Made by a program: the position numbers and the translations under genes. A stretch of DNA of 64,000 nt from Brachionus plicatilis (lineage: Eukaryota > Rotifera > Eurotatoria > Ploima > Brachionidae): contig QEOQ01000274.1 of the NCBI GenBank assembly GCA_010279815.1, positions 172,674-236,673 of the forward strand, read 5' to 3'. This document shows, one piece after another, positions 32,701-42,343 of this stretch (position 1 is its first letter; each line of letters begins with the position of its first letter). Below the pieces are notes generated by a model that worked only from the letters and a program-made list of their open reading frames with translations, ran no database searches and was not told the origin of the DNA.

Positions 32701-35700
32701 ATTTGCTAAATTTGTTTAATTTTTAACTTTTAACTCAAGCAGATTTGAAGGAAACAAATGGGACGGCTGAAAATTTGTCATTTTGTAAAGTTTTTGATGC
32801 GCTTTCAGAATCGTGGTCGATATTATTGTAAAAATTAGGGGAAGGAATCAAAACTCAACTTTGAAATTTAAAAAAGTCGATTTTTCTTATTATTGTGTAT
32901 TACTTGGCCAAAAATAATTAAAATAACTATGATTATATTATTCTATTGTAGCTTATAGTCTCAGCTATCAATAGAGGGGTCGATTATTATATCAAGCTTT
33001 TGTATTCATTAGTTATATGAATTTGAATACTATTAACTTTTTTGAGTTGGTCAACTTCCGGCCTCTAGTACCCAAAGAGGACATAATTTAAAAATTAAAA
33101 ATCAAGTACACTATAATGTATTTTTGGTCGTAGAATTCAAATATCATAATGGTTTTTTAAAAAAATGAAAAATCAAAATTAGATTTTCAGGTTCAAAATG
33201 TCCTTATAAAATAGATATTTGATTGTATTTTAAGTTCTTATTTCAATTTGTCCATGGGACTTAAACTTTAATTAAATAAATAAATAAATAAATTATAAGT
33301 TTTATTTTCATTCTTTTTCCTACATTTCTCCTTTCTTCCTCCTTTCTTCTTCGACTAAAAGAATACAATAAAGGAATAGAAAGGAAGAATTGATTAAAAG
33401 AAATTTTTAATTAAAATAAAAGTCCGAAGAATATCATCTTCAACTTTTTCATTTAGATTCAAGATCAAGATAATATTAAAATTTTTGTTTGTTTATACTC
33501 TTGGGCTAGATGATTGACTGTAATCTAGTCCTATATGAATTTAATACTATGAATTTATTACTAATGATTTTAGTACTAAATTCTTAAATAAGAAATTAAT
33601 ACTAAATGCTTATTTTAAAATTAAATCTAAATCCTTATTTTCGAATTTAATACTTAACGACTTTAATACTACAAGAAAATAATACTATAAGAAGTTAATA
33701 ATAATTGAAAATTTTATCTATAAAAAACAATAAATGCCGAAAATCAAATTTTTGCACATTATATAGAGTTAAATTAAATAGAACTTGACTAAAAAATAAA
33801 TATAATTGATTTATCATTTTGAATTTTATAATTAAAGGCTAATTAATATAATTAGATGACTTCTTGTATATATATAAACCAATCTTTGGTGCTCTTCAAT
33901 TAACTTAAAATATTTTAAAATTATCTAAAAAACTCAAAACAAAACAAAATTTGAAAATGTCCAAACCAACTTTAATCCAAAGTAATTTTGGAATCGAAGG
34001 TAAGAAAAAATCCCACCCAGTGGTTATCTTTGAAAATCAAATATACTGGTGGAAAAATTGTAATAAAGGCCTTTCCGAAAAATTTTATTATCATCTACGG
34101 AATCAACACAAATGTACTGCCACAATAAAATTAGTCGGTGAAGAAGTCGAAACTTTTTCGATCCTTAATAAAATAAATTTTAATGTCAACAATTTTTTTA
34201 ATTATTAGCTTAAATTCTTAATAAGAGAAAAAAATAGTATTAAATAAGAAAAGTATAAAATTCATTTAGTACTAAAATCATTAGTACTAAATTCATAGTA
34301 TTAAATTCCTTTAAAAAAGTTCTTTAAATGGTTGAATATATTTAGATAAAATTTTTTTTTTTGACTCATTTTAAAATTCGGTTTTTTGGACCGATTTTAA
34401 TTTTTTGACCTGTCTTAGGAAAAATCGATTTGTATCAGCCCTATTTAAAACACTTAAGAAAAAAATAGAACCACTTGGTAAAATTCTTAAATTAAAAATA
34501 CATCAAAACCAAAGTAAATAATTATTTAAATGGATCTCAAAAATGAATTAATTGTGTTTTAATTTTCAATATAATCAAAGTACTTAATTTTAATTTTTCC
34601 TTATAAAATCCATACCTGAAAAAGCGTTGCTGTAATATCTAGAAATAGTGTGTATCATGTCTCTTGATTGACTGGCAATTGAATTTTTACCATAAGTATC
34701 AACTCTGTGAACTTCATTCAGAAAATTTAATTTTTAAAAGTGATAAAAAATTCCGAAAAACAAACCTAGCTGAGAGCCTCCATATTGCTGAGCAATGGCA
34801 TCGCTAAAAAAAATTTTTTAAAAATTAAAAAATTTTTTTCTATCTTACTTGATCTTACCCACATTTCTCGTATAGATCAATTAGCATTTTTTCACACAGA
34901 CTCTCTACCCCAAAACTCGGTGTTGACAAAATTCCAAGTGCATAAAGCTAAATTTAATAAATCTGAAAAATTTGATTCAAAGTTAAAGTTTTGTAATCTT
35001 CTACTTGGTGAGCCAAAGCGCATTTACCAATAACATACATGGCAGTGTTTGTTCTGTCAAGACAATCAACACAATTCACGCGTACAATTCCGGCCTGAAA
35101 ATCGTATTTTCGCTGCTCTTTTTCATTGCTGAGAATATTGTCAAAATTTTTGAAAAACTTTGTTTTCGAAATGCACGATTCTGCAATGTCATTCAATCTC
35201 TTCATCACATTTCCTTTGTCTCTTTTAATTAAAATTTCAAAAAATTATGTAGGAAAATTATTTTAAATAATAGAAAAGAATTGGATCAGGATTAAACTGA
35301 TACCAAATAAAGGGTAATATAACATAATAAAGTTATAGAGTTTTAAATAATTTTTGCAAAGTTTTGGTATTGTGAATTTCAAATACAAATTGAACAAAAA
35401 TACTTCATTTTTTGATAAATTAAAATTAATGTAAATAAAAAATATTAGGAAAAAATACTGCAACATACTTTGCAGTACCTTTTTTATCAAAAATAATTTT
35501 TATGATGAAAATAAAAGCAAAAAATAAAGCATCAATGAGATCTAAAGAGATTATTGATATGATATACAAAAAAATTAAGAAAATAATTTTTTAATTTTTC
35601 TTTTCGTATTTTTTAATTTTGTCAGCCACCAAAAGAGTGGTAGCTGATTGGTAAAACAACAAAAGCCGATTAATTTTGATTTAAAACAGTGGTGGAAAGG

Positions 35701-38700
35701 TATTAAATCCAGACTCCCTAATTTCTATGATGAAATTAAGTGGTATTTGATTGTCAATTTAAATTCTTGTGACTCAGAGAGAGCCTTTTCTAAACATAAA
35801 ATAATTTGGATGAGGACACTATTAGGATAAATAATTTTTTTCTATTTTAATTTTCCAGACCATCAGATAGAGGATGAAGAGCAAGAAATTGATGATTATA
35901 TTATACCTTTGGCAGTAGACGGTGACAGTGATTCAAAACTTTTTTTATATTTTAAAAGAAATTTTATCTTAAATTTAATGATATTACTTAAAAAATTGTA
36001 AATTTTAAAAAATCAAATTACAAATAATAAAATAAAAAATTTTGGAAACCTAACCTATACCTGAGCCAAAATAGAGATTTAGAGATTACCCTTAGATTTT
36101 CTGAATTTTTTTTGAATAATCTGCTATTACCTAGTAATCTAATAATTTGATATGTCATATTTTCAATTTTTCAATTGAAGGTTCATTTAATTTTTAAATA
36201 AACTAAATGTATGTGGGTACTAATTTTAATTTTTTAAAATTTTGTTAAATTCTTTCATCTTAAACATTATTAAGTTTTATGAATTTTAAAGTTTGAATGA
36301 ATAATTAATTGATAAATTTTATACTAAAAATAATACAAAAATCTAATTTTTTTGTTATTTTTATAAAAACTTAAAATAAAGTTTTAAAAATAAATTTTAA
36401 TATTCAAGCATTTTTTTTTTTTATTTTAAAGCTTTTTATTAAAAAAATTTTTATTAATTTTTTTTTGTAAAATTTAAAGCAGAAACATATTTTTATGTAT
36501 AGTCAACTTCCTAAACCATGACCAAGTTTAATTTAAAACAAATTCTTCTACTCTCAATGAAACCACACAAATCTAGTATGCTACTTTATTTTTAAGATTC
36601 CTTTATGTATCCTTTATGGAACTTTACAGAATAAAACAAAATCTGGGGACCAAACGTAACTTTTATGTCCTTTATGTAGTTTTCTGATTGAAAAAGCTTT
36701 AAAATTAGGAACTTAATGTATCCTTAAATTAAAATTAAATAAATCATTCAAGTTAAAGAAAAAAGTTTACGACGACGACGTTCTGGCGAGTTCTTTCGCT
36801 TAGTCAAACTATGGTTTGTTTTATGGTAAGTTTTTGTTCAATTAAAATGGGAGAAAATATGGGGTAAGGAGTTTATTTAGATGTAAATAATTGACTTAAA
36901 TAATTTAAATTACTACTTTCATACTTGTTATATAGATTTATATGGCATAAAAATAATCAAGTGCATAAAAGTAAGAGTATTTGGTCAGGATTGATTACAA
37001 AATACTTGAAAGATTACAAACTTGGTAAATAAATAGATGAGTTTGGGAAAGGAATAATTTTAAAAAATTAGGCAATACATAAAGTATAGCCTTTATCTCG
37101 GAACCAAATTTTAATTTATAAAATAATATTTTACCTTTTTTTCAAAAACACAATTTCGCATTGTTTTCCATTTAATTTTTCAACTAAAAAATAAAGCCTT
37201 TTCTTAATACTAATTTTTGATCAAAATCATCAACTTTATTTTGGTGGTCTATATTACTTTCCCAAGCTAATTTTTCTTTTTATTTATTTGATTCAAATTA
37301 ACCTCCATCNNNNNNNNNNNNNNNNNNNNNNNNNNNNNNNNNNNNNNNNNNNNNNNNNNNNNNNNNNNNNNNNNNNNNNNNNNNNNNNNNNNNNNNNNNN
37401 NNNNNNNNNNNNNNNNNNNNNNNNNNNNNNNNNNNNNNNNNNNNNNNNNNNNNNNNNNNNNNNNNNNNNNNNNNNNNNNNNNNNNNNNNNNNNNNNNNNN
37501 NNNNNNNNNNNNNNNNNNNNNNNNNNNNNNNNNNNNNNNNNNNNNNNNNNNNNNNNNNNNNNNNNNNNNNNNNNNNNNNNNNNNNNNNNNNNNNNNNNNN
37601 NNNNNNNNNNNNNNNNNNNNNNNNNNNNNNNNNNNNNNNNNNNNNNNNNNNNNNNNNNNNNNNNNNNNNNNNNNNNNNNNNNNNNNNNNNNNNNNNNNNN
37701 NNNNNNNNNNNNNNNNNNNNNNNNNNNNNNNNNNNNNNNNNNNNNNNNNNNNNNNNNNNNNNNNNNNNNNNNNNNNNNNNNNNNNNNNNNNNNNNNNNNN
37801 NNNNNNAATTTTTCTGTAAAAAAAATTAATTAAAATGTTTTTTTTTTTATTTGAAAATAAAAAAAAATAATCTGAAAAAATAAAAATATTTAGCTGATGA
37901 AAAGAAATACTTCTCCCTCAATTTACCTACTCATTTAAATTAAAATCAGTGTTGTTCAAAAATCATAAAATCAAAGTTAAGTCATTTGACTTAAAATTTT
38001 TTTTTGAAATTAAACGGTTTTAAAAAAAGTTAAATTAGTAAGACTTTTTATCTTAGAGTAAAATTATTCTCAATTCAAAAAAACAAGTCAAATGACATTA
38101 TTTTCTTTAAAAAAATTTTGAAAATATTTAAAAATGGCTTTTTTTTTACTTTTGCACAAAGTCTGATTAAAATACAAAAAAATTTTTAAATATGTATCCA
38201 ACTTTACAAGGTTTAGTCTAAAACAGAACCAATTTTACTTGAAAAATGGTACTCACATTTTGTTAAATTTTGCCATATCAAAGCAAATGTAGTCAATAAA
38301 ATTTTGGTTTGGTAAAAACTGCTTCAAATAATCCAGACTCAGTTTGTACTCATTTGCTAGAATACTTTCTTGAGGCTTTTTTTCCCTCATTTTAACTAAA
38401 TTTAGAATGATAACCGGAGCACCGAACCGTGAGAACAACTGTTTGAAATGCCTAGCTGCGACTGTGGCAAAAGGGTCCACATTTCCAACTAGAAAATTAA
38501 ATTTTTTAAATAAAACAACCTAAAAAAAATTTAGTCAACATACTAACTATGGGTGGTTTGGGCACCGCTTTCGGGTCCTGTGACCAAAAGCATGGAATCG
38601 AGCCTCTTGTGTGCACAAATGAAGTAAAATAGCCCTTTTCAAAAGAAGAAATCGAACCATTGTGAACAATTTGCTCTGTTTCAACTTCGTTGGCAACATA

Positions 38701-40032
38701 GCCTTCGTTGGTGCCACCTCTTTTCAAGAATCTGGTTCCAGCATATTTTTGAGAGCGTCTTGCGATCAAAGTCACAAAAACGGTGCATCCAAATATGTTC
38801 AAGCGTAAAATGTTAAGAAAAATATTTAATTTAAATTTAAATTTAATTTTGTCTAAATTTTCTAAAGGATATTTGATTGAGCTAAGTAGCCGTGAATTAA
38901 ATACACAATCCATGAATAACCAATTTTTTTAATCACCGGCTCAAGCAAAAAATCATTCCACATAAATTTAGTTGACGGCTTATTTTTGACACCCAAAATT
39001 TTCAATGCTTCACAATTTTTCTGACCATCTCTTACACTTGAAAAATTGTGCTGCATTGTATGCGTCAAATCATACGTGTAGCTGTAGTAAAAATTTTGTC
39101 TCAGGTCAATTGTCTGGAACATTTTCACATATCTTTGCTCTTCCTGGTTCACTTCCTTGTTACTTGACTTTTCTACATAAGGAATGTAGACCATTACAAC
39201 ATCCTCTATGGTATACACCACATGGTATCCTAGTATTGCCACAGGAAGCTGCTTGGTCACCAATATCATGTAGTATCCTTCCACAAATTTTACAAAACCT
39301 TCAACAAAATTTACCAAATATTCTTCTCCCAAATTCAAATACCTAAAATAAAATGGGCACTAAACTGCCGCACAATGCCATTGTTTATGCCATTGGACTG
39401 CGCTTTTCCTGGTAAATTATCAATATTGATCATTGAAATCAATTCTTTTATCTCTTGCTGGTCATATTCATGCTAAATAATTAATTTAAAAATAAATTCT
39501 GCTAACTCTCTACCAGAGTTGTTTAAAAGTCACAAGTCTCAAGTCAAGTCCAAGTCCAAACTTTTTTTTTTAAATTTTTTTAAAGTCCAAGTCCTGGCTT
39601 TAAAATTGTGAATACTAGAGAAGAATTGTGAAGAATTTTATGCTAAAATTGCAAGAAAATTCTGAAATATGGCAAATCCATTTGAATTAAACAACCCTTA
39701 TTCGAATATCTTCTTGGACTTTGGAAAAAAAAAAAGTCTGGACTTGGACTTTTTTTTGGGACTTTTAAACAACTCTGTTCTTTACTCTGAATTACTATGT
39801 CTTCACTAAACGAAAGCTTTTTAGGATCACAGGTCCGATCGAGTTTTATCACACGAAAGAGAGTCTCGGACGAATTCGATCCGATCATGTAGAAACTCTA
39901 AGGTAAAATTTTTTTAATTATTAATATAATAGAATATTAAATTGATAAATATACATGATTTGTTTCGTAAACTGTAATTTTTTGAATCAAATTTATCAGT
40001 GGATAAGTGAGAGTTTGGCAATTTTTTTCCAT
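29795..40032 (-). CDS. FIG4: FIG4/SAC3 polyphosphoinositide 5-phosphatase (12 exons)
   Basis: Exons on the minus strand are 40032-39955, 39897-39796, 39472-39366, 39342-38873, 38804-38544, 38488-38257, 35221-35005, 34947-34859, 34803-34766, 34711-34616, 30825-30628 and 30567-29795. All phases join (2661 nt, 886 residues, close to the 907 of human FIG4). The SAC catalytic motif [13 protein letters not shown] has its Cys at about 467 and Arg at about 473. Other recognisable blocks are [68 protein letters not shown] and [11 protein letters not shown]4 acts with VAC14 and PIKfyve on endolysosomal PI(3,5)P2. The C-terminal exon is low-conservation, acidic and serine-rich, as in other FIG4 proteins. 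Intron 4 appears to be AT-AC. Intron 3 is either 23 nt or, using an earlier donor, 56 nt (875 residues). Introns 6 (3 kb, with the assembly gap) and 10 (3.8 kb) are swollen by transposons. Confidence 0.95.
31538..32083. mobile_element. MITE, GGCA..TTGAAGTT family, inserted in a LINE
   Basis: The termini GGCAAATTGAAGTTTCAGATC and their complement (ending CTTCAATTTGCC) are flanked by a perfect 8-bp duplication TCTATGTA (31530-31537 and 32084-32091). The right flank continues straight into a LINE reverse-transcriptase fragment. The element lies in FIG4 intron 10. Confidence 0.85.
32084..32572 (+). pseudogene. LINE reverse-transcriptase fragment (YCDD box) and 3' end
   Basis: After the MITE, a frame reads [20 protein letters not shown] followed by [12 protein letters not shown], the catalytic YxDD region of a non-LTR reverse transcriptase. 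Further on, in shifted frames, [20 protein letters not shown] is a typical segment between polymerase and C-terminus. The 3' block GACTCGATAAAATAC (32504) is shared with 8873. Stops and frameshifts show it is dead. The part 5' of the YCDD box is missing or separated by the MITE. Confidence 0.65.
33537..34308. mobile_element. TIR element carrying a FLYWCH-like ORF
   Basis: The left end GAATTTAATACTATGAATTT and the right end (complement, to 34308) form inverted repeats of about 48 bp with few mismatches, including ACTAATGATTTTAGTACTAAA. The left subterminal 180 bp carries many TTAATACTA-type repeats. I cannot identify a clear target duplication. It encloses the ORF at 33957 and lies within FIG4 intron 10. 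Confidence 0.65.
33957..34208 (+). CDS. FLYWCH-like zinc-finger ORF in a transposable element
   Basis: The 83-residue frame starts [20 protein letters not shown] and includes [20 protein letters not shown], then [15 protein letters not shown]. Spacing of the aromatic residues, Cys and His resembles the FLYWCH zinc finger that commonly precedes Mutator-like (MULE) transposases. The frame is intact but lacks a catalytic domain and lies between inverted terminal repeats. It could be a captured DNA-binding domain or a repressor-like truncated protein. The family call is by eye and tentative. Confidence 0.4.
   Translation: MSKPTLIQSNFGIEGKKKSHPVVIFENQIYWWKNCNKGLSEKFYYHLRNQHKCTATIKLVGEEVETFSILNKINFNVNNFFNY
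35648..35830 (+). pseudogene. hAT transposase C-terminal dimerisation fragment
   Basis: The frame reads [20 protein letters not shown], then [17 protein letters not shown] followed by the [SC]-x-x-ERAFS block is the hallmark of the hAT dimerisation domain. The rest of the transposase is absent. It sits in FIG4 intron 6, oriented against the gene. Confidence 0.65.
37310..37806. other. Assembly gap (497 N)
   Basis: An unsequenced run within FIG4 intron 6. All flanking FIG4 exons join in phase, so no coding exon need be missing. Confidence 0.99.
38805..38872 (-). other. U12-type AT-AC intron of FIG4
   Basis: The 68-nt intron begins ATATCCTTTA and ends AC, with TTTCTTAAC just upstream. These match the U12 5' splice-site consensus, the AC 3' end, and the U12 branch-point consensus TTCCTTAAC with one mismatch. 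No GT-AG alternative exists: there is no GT in the region, and reading through gives a TAG. Removing it restores [24 protein letters not shown], the same length as the human FIG4 sequence as I remember it. Confidence 0.85.
39514..39777. mobile_element. hAT-type MITE, CAGAGTTG family, in FIG4 intron 2
   Basis: CAGAGTTGTTTAAAAGTCAC at the left and GGGACTTTTAAACAACTCTG at the right. The interior (GCTAAAATTGCAAGAAAATT) is shared with 4950-5197 and with 46336-48306. The flanks CTCTCTAC and TTCTTTAC match at six of eight positions, a decayed duplication. Confidence 0.8.
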
Positions 40033-40248
40033 TTTAAATGACAAAAGTGAGAATAAAAAATTATTAATTTTTTAAATTAAAATAAAAAAAAATTTCTAAT
40101 AAAATTTTTGTAAAAAAAATGCATTATTAAATTAACAAAAATTAAATAAATGAGAAATTAATTAGAAAATAGTTTATTTGGTCATGTGATTTGCAGATAA
40201 ACTAAGATAAAAAATTTGTAATTTTTTTTATTTTTTTCTTGGATCAAA
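40033..40248. promoter_or_regulatory. Divergent intergenic region between FIG4 and SNAPC5
   Basis: Only 216 bp separate the two start codons, which point away from each other, so both promoters must lie here or overlap the 5' exons. The sequence is AT-rich and I recognise no specific element. An acceptor-like TTTGCAG at about 40192 may mark the SNAPC5 5' end. Confidence 0.5.
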
Positions 40249-40597
40249 ATGGATAAGTCTCTGGAAAAATTAAGCGAGCTGAAAAAGCAAGAAGATCTTC
40301 TCAAAAAGCTCATTTCAAATTTGGAATCCCAAAAGCAAAGGCTTGAAATCGAAGAGCTAAATTTAGTGAACATAATTGAGTAAGAATTTTTTTATTAATA
40401 TTTTCAAAAAGTTTAATTTAAAAATTTTAAATTTAATTAGAAAAGAATCAAATTTAGATCAAAATATAAATCATCCAAAATCAATAGTTACCTACGAACA
40501 GTCTGCTTATGCAGACGTCGATTTGAATCTAGATCCGCTTAGTAAACAAAAATTTCAGCAAGATCAAATTGAGGAAGAGGAGGAAGAAGAGGAATAA
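40249..40597 (+). CDS. SNAPC5: SNAPC5-like subunit of the snRNA-activating complex (two exons)
   Basis: I join exon 1 (40249-40379) to exon 2 (40441-40597) across a 61-bp GTAAGA...AATTAG intron, giving 95 residues. The N-terminal half is a leucine-rich coiled coil (LEKLSELKKQEDLLKKLISN, then LEIEELNL). The middle contains AYADVDLNLDPLSKQKF, and the protein ends in eight consecutive Glu. Human SNAPC5 (SNAP19, 98 residues) has the same order: a leucine zipper, a V-D-N/L-x-L segment and a poly-Glu tail. SNAPc binds the proximal sequence element of snRNA genes. The low complexity makes this assignment less certain than FIG4. A poly(A) signal lies at about 40671. Confidence 0.7.
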
Positions 40598-41748
40598 ATG
40601 TCAAAAATTATTTCTAAGTGCAAATTTATTCCAGGGTTTAAAATTATTTTGTAAATTATTGTAAGATTAAAATAAATAATTTTTTTATTTCAATTTATGC
40701 ATTTTTGTTATATCTTTTTTTAAAAAAGAAAATTTTTTAGTACTAATGGATAATAGATGAAATATCGAATTTTTAAATGTTTTTAGAGAAAAAATATTAA
40801 AAGTTGAATAAAAATTTGGATGAAAAAAAATACTGATTGAAATTAAATGATCGAAGTTTTTAAAAAATTAGCTGAACAAGTATTCTTGGTTCAGCTAAAT
40901 TGAATCGGATTTTCCTAAAAGATGCATCTTAAAAATCTTCCTAAATTTATCTAAAAATACACTATGATGATTTTGACACTAAGAGTAATTTTTTTTTTTA
41001 ATTTAATCTAAAATAAAATCTTTTTTAGAGTAACATTCATAAGAGATAAAAGAATTTAATTTTTTTTTAATTAAAGTAAAATTTTTTTTTTTAATAAAAA
41101 ATTATTAAATCTTCTAATGATTCTATCTAAATGAATTAAGTCAAGTATTTTCTATACTTTCAGCTAAATAATTTATTTTTCATAATATTCAAGTCAGTAT
41201 TGCTCAAATGTGTGCAATTTTAACTCAGTTAAAAGTGGATTTGAAAACTTGATTGATGCATCCAATTTTGGAACTTTGGTAGTGTTTAAAAGCAACTTTT
41301 ATTTAAAGAAGCTGAGAATTTTATCAAAATTCGCATTCATTTGAAATTTTGATAACCTTGGGTCTTAATTTGTAAAATGTTATCTTCAATTTAATTTTTT
41401 TAATCAAATTTAAAAAATAGACGAATTTCTTCAATGAAAAATTTACAATTGAACAAATATTGAAGTCAATTTTTCCAAAAAATCCTTGACTTAATTCAAA
41501 CTCCTACATATTCCAATTTTGCCAAAAAATATTTTTTTTTTGAAGATGTATCTTTTATGAAAATCAATTTCACTCAACCAAGAATTTTTTATTTATATTT
41601 TGATTAATTTTAAATATTTTTTTCTAAGAATATTTCAAAAAACTTATATTTTATCTATCATTCATTAGACATAAAAATTAGGATAATTTTCTCAAAAAAT
41701 ATTTTATTTTTGGATCTAGAGAATTATTGCTTTAATTATTAAAATAAA
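40598..41748. other. Convergent intergenic region SNAPC5/GEMIN7
   Basis: About 1.15 kb of AT-rich sequence between two convergent 3' ends. I see decayed inverted-repeat texture (TTCTTGGTTCAGCTAAATTG near 40878, with a complementary GAAATTGATTTTCAT... region near 41560), but nothing I would name. Confidence 0.35.
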
Positions 41749-42012
41749 TTAAACTTTTTTATTAATTTTATCAATTGAATATTTAATGAATACAACATCA
41801 TTTGTCCTAATTAAGGCTTCTGGTATAATTCCAATAGGTGTTTGCATGTTGCCTAAGTGGATGTTGCTTAAATCATAATCAACTGATCTAATTGTACCGC
41901 CAATGTCTGCACCTTGGAATGATTTAATCTGGACGGGTTTTTTAATCAGTTTCATCAAAAAATTTAAAAATTTTTTTCTCATCTCATAATTATTTTCTTG
42001 GTTGCTTTCCAT
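41749..42012 (-). CDS. GEMIN7: GEMIN7: SMN-complex Sm-like protein
   Basis: The 87-residue protein consists of one Sm-like fold: KPVQIKSFQGADIGGTIRSV, then DLSNIHLGNMQTPIGIIPEA, then LIRTNDVVFIKYSI. The block (L/M)QTPIG-x-x-x-EAL-x-R-x-x-D is diagnostic of Gemin7 as I know it. Gemin7 pairs with Gemin6 and helps the SMN complex assemble Sm cores on snRNAs. Vertebrate Gemin7 is longer (131 residues) at the N-terminus. The gene has no intron and lies 100 bp downstream of the gene at 42113 on the same strand, with AATAAA and an acceptor-like ATATTTTAG between them. Confidence 0.85.
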   Translation of the reverse strand: MESNQENNYEMRKKFLNFLMKLIKKPVQIKSFQGADIGGTIRSVDYDLSNIHLGNMQTPIGIIPEALIRTNDVVFIKYSIDKINKKV

Positions 42013-42112
42013 TTGGACTTTTTAAATATTTTTTTTTTTAATCTAAAATATTTTATTTAAACTTTTTATTGAAAATACAAGTTTTTATTTAAGAAAATAG
42101 TTTGTAATATTG

Positions 42113-42343
42113 CTATTTTTTAGCCCATTTATTATTGTACTTTGGTTTTGCTAATTTTTCATAAAAAGTTTCAGGTCTTGACTTTCCACGGCCACGTTGT
42201 GTCATCAAAAAGCTTTTCAGTTGTTGTTCTTTTCGATCGCTCCATAAACCATTCATTTTCATGACGGCTGGAGAACGCCAATAACCCCAGATACGATCCC
42301 AAAAACCATCACTGTATTTCGACAAAATTAAAGTTGTTCTCAT
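42113..42343 (-). CDS. Small basic protein upstream of GEMIN7, unknown
   Basis: The 76-residue protein begins MRTTLILSKYSDGFWDRIWG and contains YWRSPAVMKMNGLWSDRKEQ, then QRGRGKSRPETFYEKL. It is rich in Trp, Lys and Arg and has no membrane segment. Such a small basic protein could be a mitochondrial ribosome or respiratory-complex subunit, but I do not recognise it and do not assign one. Codon composition is clearly coding-like. It is the first gene of a tightly spaced same-strand pair with GEMIN7. Confidence 0.65.
   Translation of the reverse strand: MRTTLILSKYSDGFWDRIWGYWRSPAVMKMNGLWSDRKEQQLKSFLMTQRGRGKSRPETFYEKLAKPKYNNKWAKK

Noticed and set aside
37288..37833. 181-residue open frame
   Set aside because: It consists almost entirely of the run of N.
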